DNA from: Trichosphaerium sp. ATCC 40318
Lineage: Eukaryota > Discosea > Flabellinia > Trichosidae
DNA length: 64,000 nt
Reading direction: 5' to 3'
Assembly: GCA_038496445.1 (NCBI GenBank)
Contig: JALMLS010000353.1
Location: forward strand, 248,001 to 312,000
The notes under the pieces are model-generated. The model saw only the letters and a list, made by a program, of their open reading frames with translations, had not been told where the DNA came from and made no database searches. The translations under genes were made by a program, and so were the position numbers. Numbering within the stretch: position 1 is the stretch's first letter; every line of letters starts with the position of its first letter. This document shows positions 12,701 to 25,056 of the stretch, one piece after another.

Positions 12701-13889
12701 TTCAACAGTTGGAAAACAAAACAACTTTTTTTTGCATTTTAAAAACACGACATCACGGCGTTCTTTGGTTTTTATGACTTTTTGTTATCTATCAACTCAA
12801 ACATCAATAATTGATTGTCATATTTAGGGATTAAAAATTCCTGGTCAGTTGTTGCTATGGATAGCAGAAAGAAATATATCTTTGCTGCTGAAAAAAGTGA
12901 AGAAAAAACTATTTGGTTCGGTTTATTCTCAGGAAAGGTCGATGAATTTCTGGGTACTAGTGTACCTAGCCTGAACTTTTCTTCTGGTGCTATAAGAACA
13001 GCTCCAGGACCAGTAACAGTTCCAAGGGTACGCACTCAACGTTACCGGATTGTTCTGCTTCAGTCGAATTAAAATTCAAACTTTGCTAATGTACCTTCCT
13101 AGACAATGACTATAGCTCATGCGTCACCATCTCCACCACTTACTCATAGTCATTCAGCACGGAGAATGTCTTCTGCTGGAGTTCAAAGTTCAGGTAGAGT
13201 AGTATCACCAAGAACAACTCAAATGACTAGAAAAATGAAGAAAAAATTTAAAGGAGATGTACGTTTTTCTCAACTTGTAGAGAGCCATTTTCCTTTGAGT
13301 ACCCATACGTTTATCTTTATATCCTAATGTCACGTGATATTATTGTGTTAACATTTTATCATAGAAACCAGATTCGCAGGTTGACGTTTTTGTTTCAATG
13401 AAAGGGTTTGAAATGCCTCCTTGGGATTTGAGCACACCACCTGATTGTAAAGCGTACGTTGTTGTTTGTGTTTTTGTTTGGTAAATGATTTTTGTATTTG
13501 ACTCTTTGTATAGATGTAGAAAGGACTTTACGCAACAAATAATACGCCAACATTGTCGTAAATGTGGTCAAGTACGTACTCTTAAAGTTGTTGATGCTTC
13601 ACAACACGAATTCGTTTTATCACGTTTTTATCACGTTTTACGTGATATAACGAACTATTTCTTATGAATGCATTGCGTTGTATGCGTCGCTCATCACTCG
13701 ATTTTTTTTCACTTTAGGATCAATGAAAAAAATTCAACAAAGAATTTTTTGCCTTCGTGATTACGCGTAACTTATTATTTTTTCTCGTAGATTTTTTGCG
13801 TCGATTGCAGTAGCAAGCGCGCCCTTGTTCCACAATACGGATTCTCAAAGAATAAAGTGAGAGTTTGTAATACTTGCTTCTTTTCGTAG
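9774..13889 (+). CDS. Rho guanine nucleotide exchange factor, DH-PH-PH-FYVE
   Basis: Twenty exons (9774-10300, 10354-10424, 10485-10552, 10628-10732, 10799-10864, 10926-11036, 11086-11181, 11258-11365, 11414-11470, 11521-11593, 11683-11738, 11826-11904, 12024-12194, 12253-12347, 12466-12685, 12828-13027, 13103-13258, 13365-13453, 13514-13571, 13791-13889) give 834 aa. Residues 1-200 are basic and Pro/Ser-rich with PPLPKR-like SH3-binding stretches. A DH domain (200-425) starts EVIDTEKQFLEDC and carries the helix IIKPVQRVCKYPLFIK. Two PH-like domains follow (~428-520 and ~545-700). The C-terminus is a FYVE finger (CKAC, RQHCRKCG, CVDC, VRVCNTC). The protein should activate a Rho/Rac GTPase at PI3P-containing membranes, as FGD proteins do, to steer actin. 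Start chosen at 9774 because upstream in-frame sequence is unlike the protein. Confidence 0.92.
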
Positions 13890-14285
13890 CTAGCAATGAT
13901 TCCAAAAAACACAAAATGTGGTTGTTCTCTATCTCTTAGAACACCCTTTAAATAGGGATTGCTAATGTGTGGACACGTGACCATGAAAAAATCCAGCAAG
14001 TATGTAAAATAGATTAAAAACGGAAATAAAAAAAATATGAAATAACGTTTCTGGGGTTTTTTGATTCTGTGACGTCATGAGATGTTCCCTAGCGTGACTC
14101 AAAAATCACGCTCACGAACGTGACCTATTAGCGTGAAAAATTGTGGGTGCGTGTTTTTCTGCTCGCGCACGTGTTATCTCTACGAACCAATTATTATTGC
14201 GTGGCGTAGTGCACAAACAATTGGGATTTCACCCAAAAAAACGATCTTTGTATACAATCACATTAATCTCATTTAATATCTTAGT
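13890..14285. promoter_or_regulatory. Upstream region of beta-helix gene with CACGTG, TGACGTCA and a hairpin
   Basis: The 396 bp before the beta-helix start contain CACGTG at 13974-13979, the CREB/ATF-type palindrome TGACGTCA at 14070-14077, and an inverted repeat AGCGTGA / TCACGCT (14091-14097 with 14106-14112, 8-nt loop), followed by further GCGTGA/ACGTGA copies. No gene is seen. A regulatory role is inferred only from the palindromes and their position. Confidence 0.4.
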
Positions 14286-16029
14286 ATGCAGCTTGTCCTA
14301 CTATTACTATTGTGCCTTGTATGCGGTTGCTATTGTGGTGGCTACCGACCATATGCTACGCGTATTCGTTGCGAGAGAAACCCAAGTCTGTTACAGAGAT
14401 ATTTGGAAAGATGGCAACACGATGATAGCATATTCTTGGTCTCTGGTACCTGCATAATAACAGACTCGTTAACTATTAAACATAACAATGTCAATATAAC
14501 CGATTACAATAACGACGGGTTTATAGTGAGACCCTTGTTTCCAGGTACCTCCAACACAAACCTCTGCGCTACTAGCGGTGAACAGGATGTCAACCGTTTA
14601 TTTTTAGGCTTTGACGTATTTAACGTCCTGGCCGCCAAGCGATTCTCATTAACTGGTGCTTATATTGATGGCAATCTTGGGTTGACCGGGATAAGGGTTA
14701 CACAAAATGGAGATGCCAAGATTTACAATACAGATGTTGTAAACACAACTTTTGGAATATTCGTTGGCGGTTCAAGTAATCTAGCGCTTCACGACGTTAA
14801 TATCACGAGTGCTGGGGTTTTTGGGTTTAATATGGAAGGTTCTTCTTCTGCAGAGGTAACAGGTAAGAAATCACGTGATTACACGAGGTCTCGGGTTTTT
14901 TTGGGATTATCTCGTAAAAACGAAAAAACTTTGTTTGGTTTTTTTGGTAACGTGCTTAGGTTTACTTAGTGTCACTGGAACTCGAGTTTTCGCTGTGAAT
15001 GTAGCAGGGAGTTCTTCATTTACTTTAAGAGAAAGTACGTCGAGAACATTAAGAGGACAATCGTTTTTGCGGTTGTTACATATTTTCTTGCCTTGGAAAT
15101 TGATGGACTTTTTTAGATGCGAGGGCACACCTAAGAAATAATAACTTTGGCTTACAAGTGAGTTCCAGTTCTACTATGCAATTAGAGAACGAAGCTTTAT
15201 TGGATACAAGTAATAACGCTCAACTTGGATTTTCAATAAATACTGGAGCAAGTCTAATCGTCTTTCAATCGACTATAATCAGCAGTGGGTAAGTTTTCAG
15301 TATTAATATTAGTGTTGCTTCTACAAAGGTGCTAGTACTAAAAGAGCAGCGGCGTGGCGTTATAACACAATCGCATTTTTTGTCTAAGTCATTTCAACCT
15401 TCTTTTGTTACAAACAAGTTTGTAATCTATGTACTTTAGGAATGGTCTTGATGGTGCTTCTGTTAGTCTTGGCGGTACAGCATTTGTAGACAATAACGCA
15501 CAGATATTTTTTAATAACAATAACAGAACTGGCTTAAGAATTGAGGTGAGTCTAGTGTTTGTAGTTATTACTTAACATCATTGTTCTTACATTCTTTGTA
15601 GCAAGGTATTGTCCGTGCAAACAACGCTTTCTTCCCAGTAGGACCTCTATTAGAAGCCAAGAATAACTCGAGATTCGGTGTAGAAGTATCCAGACGCAGC
15701 TACCTTGGTACGAATAGAACAGAACAATAAACTCTCTGACTGCTTGATGTTAAAGATTGGGTAACCATAGCATCTAACAGAGGTGTTAATGCTGCGGATA
15801 ACGATGAAGGTAATGTGGTGCTAGATTTATCTTCAATTGGAACATTTGAAAGCTCTTCACTCGATGATATAACGATCGGTTTTATGTCTTTTGCTGAATT
15901 TGAGCAAGACAACAATGGTAAGTTGAATTTTTACTTTTTTCCAAGTTATCCATTGTCTAACATTACTAAGTTGTTGAAATTACTTGTAATGAAGGAGGTG
16001 TAGCTCGTGGAGAATTAGATTGTCCTTAA
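14286..16029 (+). CDS. Secreted right-handed beta-helix-like protein
   Basis: Seven exons (14286-14862, 14960-15034, 15117-15288, 15440-15545, 15602-15707, 15756-15917, 15995-16029) give 410 aa. The N-terminus has a classic signal peptide (MQ, then LVLLLLLCLVCGCYC). The body consists of short repeated turns with alternating hydrophobics and many Asn, Ser and Gly (GIFVGGSSNLALHDVNIT, FAVNVAGSSSFTLRES, GLQVSSSSTMQLEN), the usual look of a pectate-lyase-type beta-helix, as in carbohydrate-active or adhesive proteins. Many N-x-S/T sites fit secretion. No catalytic motif or C-terminal anchor is visible, so enzyme versus adhesin is open. The last intron acceptor (TGAAG, 15995) is the weakest junction. 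Confidence 0.8.
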
Positions 16030-16483
16030 ATAAGCTTACGTTTCCGTCGCATTAGTAACATACAACGCAAGTAATAAACAGCCCAAACACTTTATCACGT
16101 GACACGCATAATTTATTGTTCAACCATTCTCTGAACGCCTTCTTGAGTAAAAACGGAAAAAAAAGCAATTAAATAGTCTTTGAGGTATCATAGCTCCTCA
16201 AGTTTGTTACACGTGCGTTTTGATGCGCCAAAAGGTTTTTGCATCTCTCGTGTTGCTTCTGAAATGCTTATTAACCAAAACAAGTTATACTACGAATAGA
16301 GAATGTTACGAAGAATACACGGCTGTTCATGTTTGTTAACACGCCAATTGATGGACCAAGCATGGCACATTGCAACACAAAGAGCCTGGACTCAAGAATA
16401 CTACTAGTTAACTCTGTTGTAGTTGCATAAGTTGACTTAAGCATCCGGCAAATTTAAAAGCCCATTTTAACTTTCCCTTTTGA

Positions 16484-18455
16484 ATGCGTAAAGCATCTTG
16501 TCTGGTTTGCCGTAAACGGCATGTAAAATGCAACAGTGAAAGCCCTTGTGGTATTGTAGACGCTTGTTAGCTTTGTAGACTAACTCTACTAGCCAGGTGT
16601 GTCAAATTAAATATTACATGCGTATACGCCGAGCCACAACGTAGAGGAAGGCGTAAGGGTAAGAATTTTAATAAAACATAAAACCAGCGGAGTTTTACTA
16701 AATCAAGTTGAAACGTTACTATTACGTGAAAACACGTTTTCGCCATGGCGTAGCAACGGTATTTCGCAGAAATCATGAGTTTACCGCCCTTTTACACTAC
16801 ATTCTTTCAGAAAACAGCTCACTTTATAGTCAAACGTGGCTCTAATCAATTTATCGATAACCCTGTGAAAACCGAATAATTTTTGTTTTTCTAGGTTCAA
16901 CACTGTCAGTTCTAGAGAAGAAGATTGGTTTCTTGGAGCAATGTATCAAAGATGAAAAACGTCGACAGAGTAACTACAAGACACAGTTAGATCAATACAA
17001 ATCATCTTCATCGAGGCCTAAACGAAGAGCAGATTGTCTAGAGAGTAACGCACGTGTTCATATTTCTTTTAGTTTCACAAAAGCAAAAAAAGTAACTTTG
17101 AGTTTAGTCCGTTTTAGCGACAGCTGACGCGTATCTGGGACGTGCTTGTGAAGTTATTACAAGTATAAATAGTTTTAAAAGCTTCATTGGAGCTGAGCTA
17201 CCTTTATTACATCTACCTATTAAGCTTGAAGAGTTCCACAAGAACGAGAGTGAGTACTTGTTTTTTTGCTTTTTTTTTCGATGTGTTTTTTCTCATTTTT
17301 GTAAGGTACGCCATCTACTTTTCTTGTTTATACAATGCTTGCTTTGCAACAACAGTATTTTGGCAATATAGAAAGAGCAAAAGATCTTGCAAATCATGCT
17401 CAGTTAATGCAGAAAGCAATAAACAAACCATCGTTAATGACAGCAGGTAAAACATTTTATTCCGAAATGTCTATTCGTCTCACGCCTTTACGTAGCTGGT
17501 CTTATTATTCTAGCAGCTTATTTAATTGGCGGATGTGAATCTCTGCATAGTTTGGAGTTAGTAGAATTGGCTGATGACATGTTAAAGCTTAAGAGCGCAG
17601 CGGATAAATGTAAATATGGTACAACCAAAATATTTGTATGTGTACCTTAATTTCTCACTTTGTTGTCTTGTTAGGTCATACGCGCACAGGTGCTTTGTCA
17701 GACGGTATAAATATTCTACGACTACGCCTTGTTTTACATAAAGATGCAACACCCGAACAGTTTATTTTAAACCGTCTTTGGGCCAGGCAACAGCTTCTTT
17801 CTCGCTTAGCTGGTTTGCAAAGAGATATTGATTTTGGTGTTAATTTAGTTGTACTTAAAAAGGTTTATGAGGCTTTACTGGATATAGAAGTACGTAGTTC
17901 AGTGTTTCAAGCTGGTTTCTTAGATTTAAGTAGAGTTCAATGTGGTTACAAACAAAAGATGAATCTCATCGGAATAAATGTTTGGAGTATATTAAAGAGC
18001 TTGAATGTCTTGCAGATGGCATGCCAGAATCACCTGTTTCTCAGTTCACAGCTTATTCGATATGTGCACGTGTATTGGGACAGATGAACTTCAGGGGAGA
18101 GGCGATTAACGTGGCTGAAAAGGGAAAGAATATTACTCCTTTTTTGTTAAATGCCAAAGGAGTCTTTCCTTTTATTGGATTTTGTGCTACTGATACATGG
18201 TCTATATTATATCATAGTGGACGAAAGCATAGTGCTAAAGTATTATCATCTTTTATAGAACCTTTATTTGTTCCTTACCCTTTTGTTGCTCGAGTGTTTC
18301 TTGTGCGTTATTGTTTTCTTAATTTTTTTGGTCTCTTACTTTTTCTTTAGCTTGCTAAGAAGCATGGAGGCACACAATCTATTAATTTTGAAGCGGATCT
18401 TCTTTCTTCTATGACTCCTTTATTGGAGTGTCCTGGCGAAGTTGCAAAGGGTTAA
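16484..18455 (+). CDS. Fungal-type Zn2Cys6 transcription factor
   Basis: Nine exons (16484-16550, 16593-16658, 16895-17044, 17118-17249, 17306-17446, 17514-17609, 17675-17889, 17934-18302, 18351-18455) give 446 aa. The first intron (42 bp) interrupts the cluster; splicing restores a full binuclear zinc motif, CLVC-RKRHVKC-NSESPC-ARC-VKLNITC, followed by a basic linker RRGRRK and a coiled coil (LEKKIGFLEQCIKDEKRR). This matches Gal4-type DNA-binding and dimerisation regions. The remaining ~330 residues are helical and resemble a fungal regulatory domain only loosely (LIGGCESLHSLELVELADDM). It should bind paired CGG-like half sites in the nucleus; the targets are unknown. Such factors are typical of fungi and rare elsewhere, so it bears on the organism's identity. 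Confidence 0.85.
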
Positions 18456-18703
18456 AGCTGAATGTAACAACGGTATTTATATATTCTGTTAAAATGTAAA
18501 ACTGTAAAAACCTTTCTTTTATTTTCCAAGTGTTCTTGTATTAATATAACAAATGCTTGGCGCTAGAGCCACAAGCCATTTTTTCTTCCTCCCAACAACT
18601 TAGTTTTCCTTCGTTAGTTGATAGAACTAAGAGTGAAAGAACTCTAACTGTAAAATACTTTATTTTTATCCTTTACAGTAGTTGCTTGTTATTTTTTTAT
18701 TGG

Positions 18704-21332
18704 TCACAACAAGCCAAGAAGTGATACAAAACAAAGTAGAGTAAAAACCAAAGTAGGCCACATTGCAGATGCTGAAGAACCAGGAGCAGGTGTCTATTGA
18801 AACCAATAAGAAAAATAAAAGAAACAAAAGGGTAAAAATGAAAGAAGATTGTGTCAAACGTACTACAAAGTCATTACATTTTGCGGCAGTCTGCAATTGT
18901 GCAATAGTAGAAGACCATATCTACAACAAAAATTAGACTTTAAAGAGATACTTGTCTTGCATTGTAATAACTCACGTTTTTTTGTCCTGGTACTGAAGCT
19001 GTAGGACATATTTCAGGAAATGTTATTCCTCCTTTACCACCATTAAGACTACAATCTAATGACATCTAGATACAAACCAGACGTAAGAATGTTACAACTT
19101 AGAAAAAACAAATAAAAAGGTACATACGTCTGGTCTTCCTCCTGGTAATCCAGCAATTGCCAATGGGACAGACAATTTTGATAAATTTGATTCATCCAGT
19201 CCGGCCAGAGTTCCACCAGAAACGATATTTATGTTAAGATCACCATCGTAAGTGCATATTACACAACAAGACATCTCTGCAAGTGCATTTCGGCATTCTT
19301 CAGGGAAAGTATTACCGAGAAGCAGTGGGTCGCTAAAAATAGAACCAACTAGTACATTGTTTACATGTGTAGCACAGTTGGTCTTTGAGTACTACATAGG
19401 GAAAGTCAGCGAGATTTGATTGTGTGTAGTTTATGTAAAATTTTCATTGAAACGTACAGCATCGAAAATACTATAACACTTAGCGCCTACTATTGAAGAA
19501 AGAAGACTATTACTCGAAGAAGCTTCGGCTACGTTTGATCCTGTCTCAAAGGTTTCTGATTGACATGTTCCAGACCCTTGAGTAAAATATCAATATAGTC
19601 TTTGATCTGACTTGTCGTACCACTGCTACCATCACAAAAGCATTCAAAACCAAACCCACAAGTGTCCTCAGAATTATCTAGTATGTATGTTGCATTACAG
19701 GGGTCTCCCTAAGAAAGCTTAACAAGATAGCAAAGAATTCAAACGACTTCGTCAATAATGATGACATACGTATCCGAATTGTTGTACACAAATTCTAGCT
19801 TCACACTCAGCACCATTGCCACAATCAGAATCTCGAAAACAAGTGTCATTCTATTAATAAATATTAGAAAAAGCAAAAAGCAGTCTGTGGTTGGTAAAAC
19901 ATACTACAGATAATGGAGTTTGACATGTTCCAATAGAGCCTGCGGTGGCATTGTTACTGATACATCTCAATTCTTTTTGACAATTACTGTTGTATGCTTG
20001 ATCTGTAATACAAGCCTCACCCTTTATGAAACAATGTCAGACAACTTAGTAATGAGAGAATTTAAATACCAAGTCGGATAGAGTTTTGGATAAACAGACT
20101 GAACTACCACGAATTTGGTAAGGACAATTATCTGATTGACAATCCTCATCACCTTCACATTCGTGTAACTAAACATGCTTTTGTTAGGAGAATGTACACC
20201 TGAGGAAAAGTGCGTACATTTGCCCTCTTGGTTTCGCATTTAAACGTTTTATCATTCCAAAATTCTGTGTTGAAATCACACGATAGCTCAGGATCACCAC
20301 AAACAAACTTCGGTACAGTGTCAGTAACGAAACATTCTTGTGTTCCACAAGATAATTGAGAGCAATCCTACGGGCGATATAAGTATTGTACGAAAAGAGG
20401 TAGTTATGTGGTACCATGCCAGCACATTGGGAAGCAGTACAATTGTTTGATTGACACTCTTCGTTATCAGTACAGTCTTCTCCAATTTGTAAGTTAAAAC
20501 GAGCGCATTTCCCTCCAATACAGTTTCCATTAAAACACTCAATGTCACTGGTGCATGTGTCACCAATACACACTTTCTTGTACTCGCATTTAAGAGTATT
20601 TTGGTTACAGAAAAGAGCAACAGGATTACAATTACGAACTGTCTGTACGAAAAATGTTGGTATTAGCCTGTGACGGATATAGATGTATTTTACGTACTTC
20701 AACTGTATCTTCCATGGCTTCAGATGTACACTCATCTCCTACATTCGCTTGAAAAACAGTTTCTGCGCATATATCTGCTTGATTACAATCAAGGCCAAGC
20801 GCACAATTCTCAACTCTGTATGAAAAGCTAGCATTAACACCAAATGTGTGTTTTATTATGACGTACTCTGCGCATGATTGTCCAACAAGTATTGGTCCAA
20901 CACAAGAGCAGTCACTTGATCCTTGTGTTACACAATGACACTTGTCCTTTGAATCACAAACGTGACTAGAAGTGTGTTAGACGTACAGAAAGCGGGTATA
21001 AGGTGTTTGTTTTAGACGTACGTTTCATTACACTGAGCGCCAGTTGACACTGTAATTTTATCAATACAGCTCCCTTGAATACAAACTTGTGTCTCTACGC
21101 AGCTATCGCATTCTGGAGGTATGCATTTGCCATTGACGCATCTGTACCTCTCATTGGCACTCTTGAAAAAAGTTAGACTACTTTATTGTATCGTTCTTTG
21201 TAGCGTCACCTGTGTTTTGCAGTCGTCGTAGGATGAACACGAGAACGAAGGGTCACAAACATTTGCCAATGAGGTGTAACATAAACAAGTAATGATAACC
21301 AGATAGATGACTGATGGAGTTGTTGTACGCAT
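18704..21332 (-). CDS. Cysteine-rich GPI-type surface protein, array copy A
   Basis: Fifteen exons (21210-21332, 21022-21161, 20867-20965, 20698-20815, 20415-20642, 20218-20367, 20070-20168, 19905-20021, 19770-19850, 19621-19708, 19458-19576, 19128-19391, 18976-19065, 18864-18920, 18704-18793) encode 620 aa with no break. It has a signal peptide (VIYLVIITCLCYTSLA), then a long run of Cys modules such as CTSDIECFNGNCIGGKC and CTDNEECQSNNC, reminiscent of EB or Dickkopf-type disulfide knots. A less Cys-rich domain follows (SCCVICTYDG, IVSGGTLAGLD), then a conserved SLDCSLNGGKGG block. The C-terminus is a small-residue stretch and a hydrophobic tail (SSASAM then LVFTLLCFVSLLGLL), as in GPI-attachment signals. 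It is probably displayed on the cell surface. The ligand is unknown. Confidence 0.9.
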
Positions 21333-21360
21333 TGGGTTGTTGTGTTCGTTTTGATTGGAA

Positions 21361-21400
21361 AAATCACGTGATCGTGTGACCCGGAAAATACCCAAAACAA
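21361..21400 (-). promoter_or_regulatory. Conserved upstream element of array copy A
   Basis: About 30-70 bp upstream of the copy A start lies TCACGTGA followed by GACCCGGAAAATACCC (plus-strand reading). The same pair, TCACGTGA overlapping GACCCGGAAACTACCC, sits at the same place before copy B (24573-24600). The matching stretch before copy C is much changed. The conservation in non-coding DNA suggests a promoter element, though shared ancestry of a recent duplicate is an alternative. Confidence 0.45.
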
Positions 21401-21768
21401 AAGATCTTTTTAGGGTAATCGCCCAAAGTAGCTTTTTTTTGCTACAGCGACTGCTATGAGGTCAAACAAGTATGATGATAGAGTCTCTTATTACAGATTA
21501 ATTCATTGTTGTGACTCCGTGTACAGCATTACTGGTACGTATATGATCTAATAACATCCACCGATTATCACTTTTGGGCTTGGGTAGGTTTCGGAAAAAT
21601 AATATCCACGAATACAATGTCCACGGAAAACTTTCCAGAAACCTTGCAAAGCCTTATTGAGATTGATGTTTAACCAAGTATGCAAAGAGATAGCGAGATA
21701 AGTCAATAGGGCGAAGGTTAAAGCCATAAAATACTCCACTACAACTTTATTACAAGACAACTAGCGTC

Positions 21769-24538
21769 TTACATGCAAATTAGTGATACCAAACAAAGTA
21801 GAGTAAAAACAAAAGACATTGAAGATGCTGAAGAACTGGGCGAGCCAGAAATAGGTTCTACAGGTTGATTGGATACAGGTGTAGGTGAGGCAACTGGAGC
21901 AGGTGTCTATTAAAACCAATCAGAAAAAACCCAGAAAAGGGTGAAAAAATGAAAGAAGGTTGTGTTAAACGTACTACAAAGTCATTACATTTTGCGATAG
22001 TACGCACTTGCGCAATATTAGAAGACCATATCTACAACAAAAATTAGACTTTAAAGATACTTGTCTTACATTGTAATAACTCAAAGAGATACTTGGCTTG
22101 CATTGCAAATAACTCACGTTTTTTTGTCCTGGTACTGAAGCTGTAGGACATATTTCAGGAAATATTATTCCTCCTTTACCACCATTAAGACTACAATCTA
22201 ATGACATCTAGATACAAACCAGACGTAAGAACGTTACAACAGTGTTTAGAAAAAACAAAATAAATGGTATGTAGAAAAGCATCAAGCTTGGTACATACGT
22301 CTGGTCTTCCTCCTGGTAATCCAGCAATTGCCAATACAGCGTATAATTTTGATATATCTGATACATCCTGTCCGGCCAGAGTTCCACCGGAAACAATATT
22401 TATGTTAAGAGGACCATCGTAAGTGCATATTACACAACAAGACATCTCTGCAAGTGCATTTCGGCATTCTTCAGGGAAAGTATTACCGAGAAGCATTGGG
22501 TTGGCCAAAAAAGAACCAAAAAGCGCATTGTTTATGAGTGTAGCGCAGTTGGTCTTTGAGTACTACATAGGGAAAGTCAGCGATATTTGATTGCTTAGTT
22601 TATTTTCAGTGAAACGTACAGCATCGAAAATACTATAACACTTAACACCTACTATTGTAGAAAGGAGACCAATACTCGATGAAGCTTCGGCTACATTTGA
22701 TCCTGTCTCAAAGGTTTCTGATTGACATGTTCCAGACCCTTGAGTAAAATATCAATATAGTCTTTGATCTGACTTGTCGTACCACTGCTACCATCACAAA
22801 AGCATTCAAAACCAAACCCACAAGTGTCCTCAGAATTATCTAGTATGTATGTTGCATTACAGGGGTCTCCCTAAGAAATTTTAACAAGATAGCAAAGAAT
22901 TCAAGGAATTAATGATGGCAACAAAGAAAAATTGAACTTCGTCAAACATGATGACATACGTATCCAAATTGTTGTACACAAATTCTAGCTTCACACTCAG
23001 CACCATTGCCACAATCAGAATCTCGAAAACAAGTGTCATTCTATTAATAAATATTAGAAAAAGCAGTCTGTGGTTGGTAAAACATACTACAGATAATGGA
23101 GTTTGACACGTTCCAATAGAGCCTTCTGTGGCATTGTTGCTGATACATCTCAATTCTTTTTGACAATTACTGTTGTATGCTTGATCTGTAATACAAGCCT
23201 CACCCTTTATGAAACAATGTCAGACAACTTAGTAATGAAGTAATTATACGCACCAAGGAGGATGGAGTTTTGGATAAACAAACTGACCCACGAAATTGAA
23301 AAGGACAATTATCTGATTGACAATCCTCATCACCTTCACATTCGTGTAACTAAACATGATTTTGTTAGGAGAATGTACACATGAGGAATGTGCATACATT
23401 TGCCCTCTTGGTTTCGCATTTAAACGTTTTATCATTCCAAAATTCTGTGTTGAAATCACACGATAGCTCAGGATCACCACAAACAAACTTTGGTACAGTG
23501 TCAGTAACGAAACATTCTTGTGTTCCACAAGATAATTGAGAGCAATCCTACACGTGATACATAAGTATTATAGCAGAGGTATGTTATTGGTACCATGCCA
23601 GCACATTGGGAAGCGGTACAATTGTTTGATTGACACTCTTCGTTATCAGTACAGTCTTCTCCAATTTGTAAGTTAAAACGAGCACATTTTCCTCCAATAC
23701 AGTTTCCATTAAAACACTCAATGTCACTGGTACACGTATCACCGATACACACTTTCTTGTACTCGCATTTAAGAGTATTTTGGTTACAGAAAAGAGCAAC
23801 AGGATTACAATTACGAACTGTCTGTACGAAAAATGTTGGTATTAGCCTGTGACGGATATAGATGTATTTTACGTACTTCAACTGTATCTTCCATGGCTTC
23901 AGATGTACACTCATCTCCTACATTCGCTTGAATAACAGTTTCTGAACATATATCTGCTTGATTACAATCAAGGCCAAACGCACAATTATCAACTCTAAAG
24001 GAAAAGCTAGCATTAACAAATGTATGTTTCATTTTTATGTTCCATCAACGAAAAGCGACGTGGCGTACTCTGCGCATGATTGTCCAACAAGTATTGGTCC
24101 AACACAAGAGCAGTCACTTGATCCTTGTGTTACACAATGACACTTGTCCTTTGAATCACAAATATGACTAAAATGTGTTAGACGAGCCGGCGAAACGTTG
24201 ACAGAAAACACGTGTAAAGGCGTACGTTTCATTACACTGAGTGCCAGTTGCCACTGTAATTTTATCAACACAGCTCCCTTGAAAACAAATTTGTGTCTCT
24301 GCGCAGCTATCGCATTCTGGGGGTACGCATTTGTCATTGACACATCTGTACCTCTCATTGGCATTCTTAAAAGAAAGTTAGACTTTATTTCCCTATTTTA
24401 TCTTTGTAACGCCACCTGTGTCTTGCAGTCGTCATAAGATGAGCACGAGAACGAAGGGTCACAAATATTTGCCAATGAGGTGTAACATAAACAAGCAATG
24501 ATAGCCAGATAGACGACTGATGGAGTTGTTGTACGCAT
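21769..24538 (-). CDS. Cysteine-rich GPI-type surface protein, array copy B
   Basis: Fifteen exons (24416-24538, 24226-24365, 24069-24167, 23877-23994, 23594-23821, 23398-23547, 23254-23349, 23088-23204, 22960-23040, 22783-22870, 22620-22738, 22299-22562, 22118-22207, 21975-22031, 21769-21906) encode 635 aa. It is the closest relative of copy A; most exons differ at only a few positions. Differences concentrate in exon 4 (VDNCAFGLDC versus VENCALGLDC), exon 7, the start of exon 12, and the last exon. The last exon has a longer Pro/Thr/Ser stalk (TPAPVASPTPVSNQP) before the hydrophobic GPI-type tail, which ends in SLICM. Both frame and splice sites are intact throughout, so it is likely functional. 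Confidence 0.9.
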
Positions 24539-24570
24539 TGAGTGGTTGTATTCGTTTCGGTTGTGGAGAT

Positions 24571-24600
24571 AAATCACGTGACCCGGAAACTACCCAAAAA
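24571..24600 (-). promoter_or_regulatory. Conserved upstream element of array copy B
   Basis: TCACGTGACCCGGAAACTAC (plus-strand reading), followed by CC, lies about 35-60 bp upstream of the copy B start and matches the element before copy A. In copy A the CACGTG box and the CCGGAAA box are separated by a short insertion that duplicates part of the box (ATCGTGTGA). Confidence 0.45.
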
Positions 24601-25056
24601 AAAAAACTTTTTTAAGGTACTTACCCGAAAGGCTTTCTTTGCTACAGTCGACTGCGAGAATCAAGTACAATAGAATCTCAATTACACGTCACTGTCATTT
24701 AATTAAGTCACTGTTGTGACACCTTTCAGTTTACAACAAGAACGGAAATGATCTAACAGCCACAGACAATCGAATATCAATTTTGGGCTTGAATAGGCTT
24801 ACGGAAATACAATATCCACGGGAAAACTTCCAGAAACCTTCGCAAAGCATTACTGAGATTATCTAACCATACATGCAAAGAGATAGCGAGATAAGGGTCA
24901 AAGGGTGCAGCAAGTATTAAAATATTAGGTATGATTCTTTGGAAAGCAACGATTGTCATGTTTGGTAAAAAACTAGGGAAGTACACGTGGCTATGAGAAG
25001 GTTAAATACATAGAATACTCCACTACAACTTTATTTATTACAAGACAACTAGCATC

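Noticed and set aside
17638-18087. Frameshift in the Zn2Cys6 gene near 17935
   Set aside because: A 44-bp intron (17890-17933, GTACG...GTAG) explains the change of frame.
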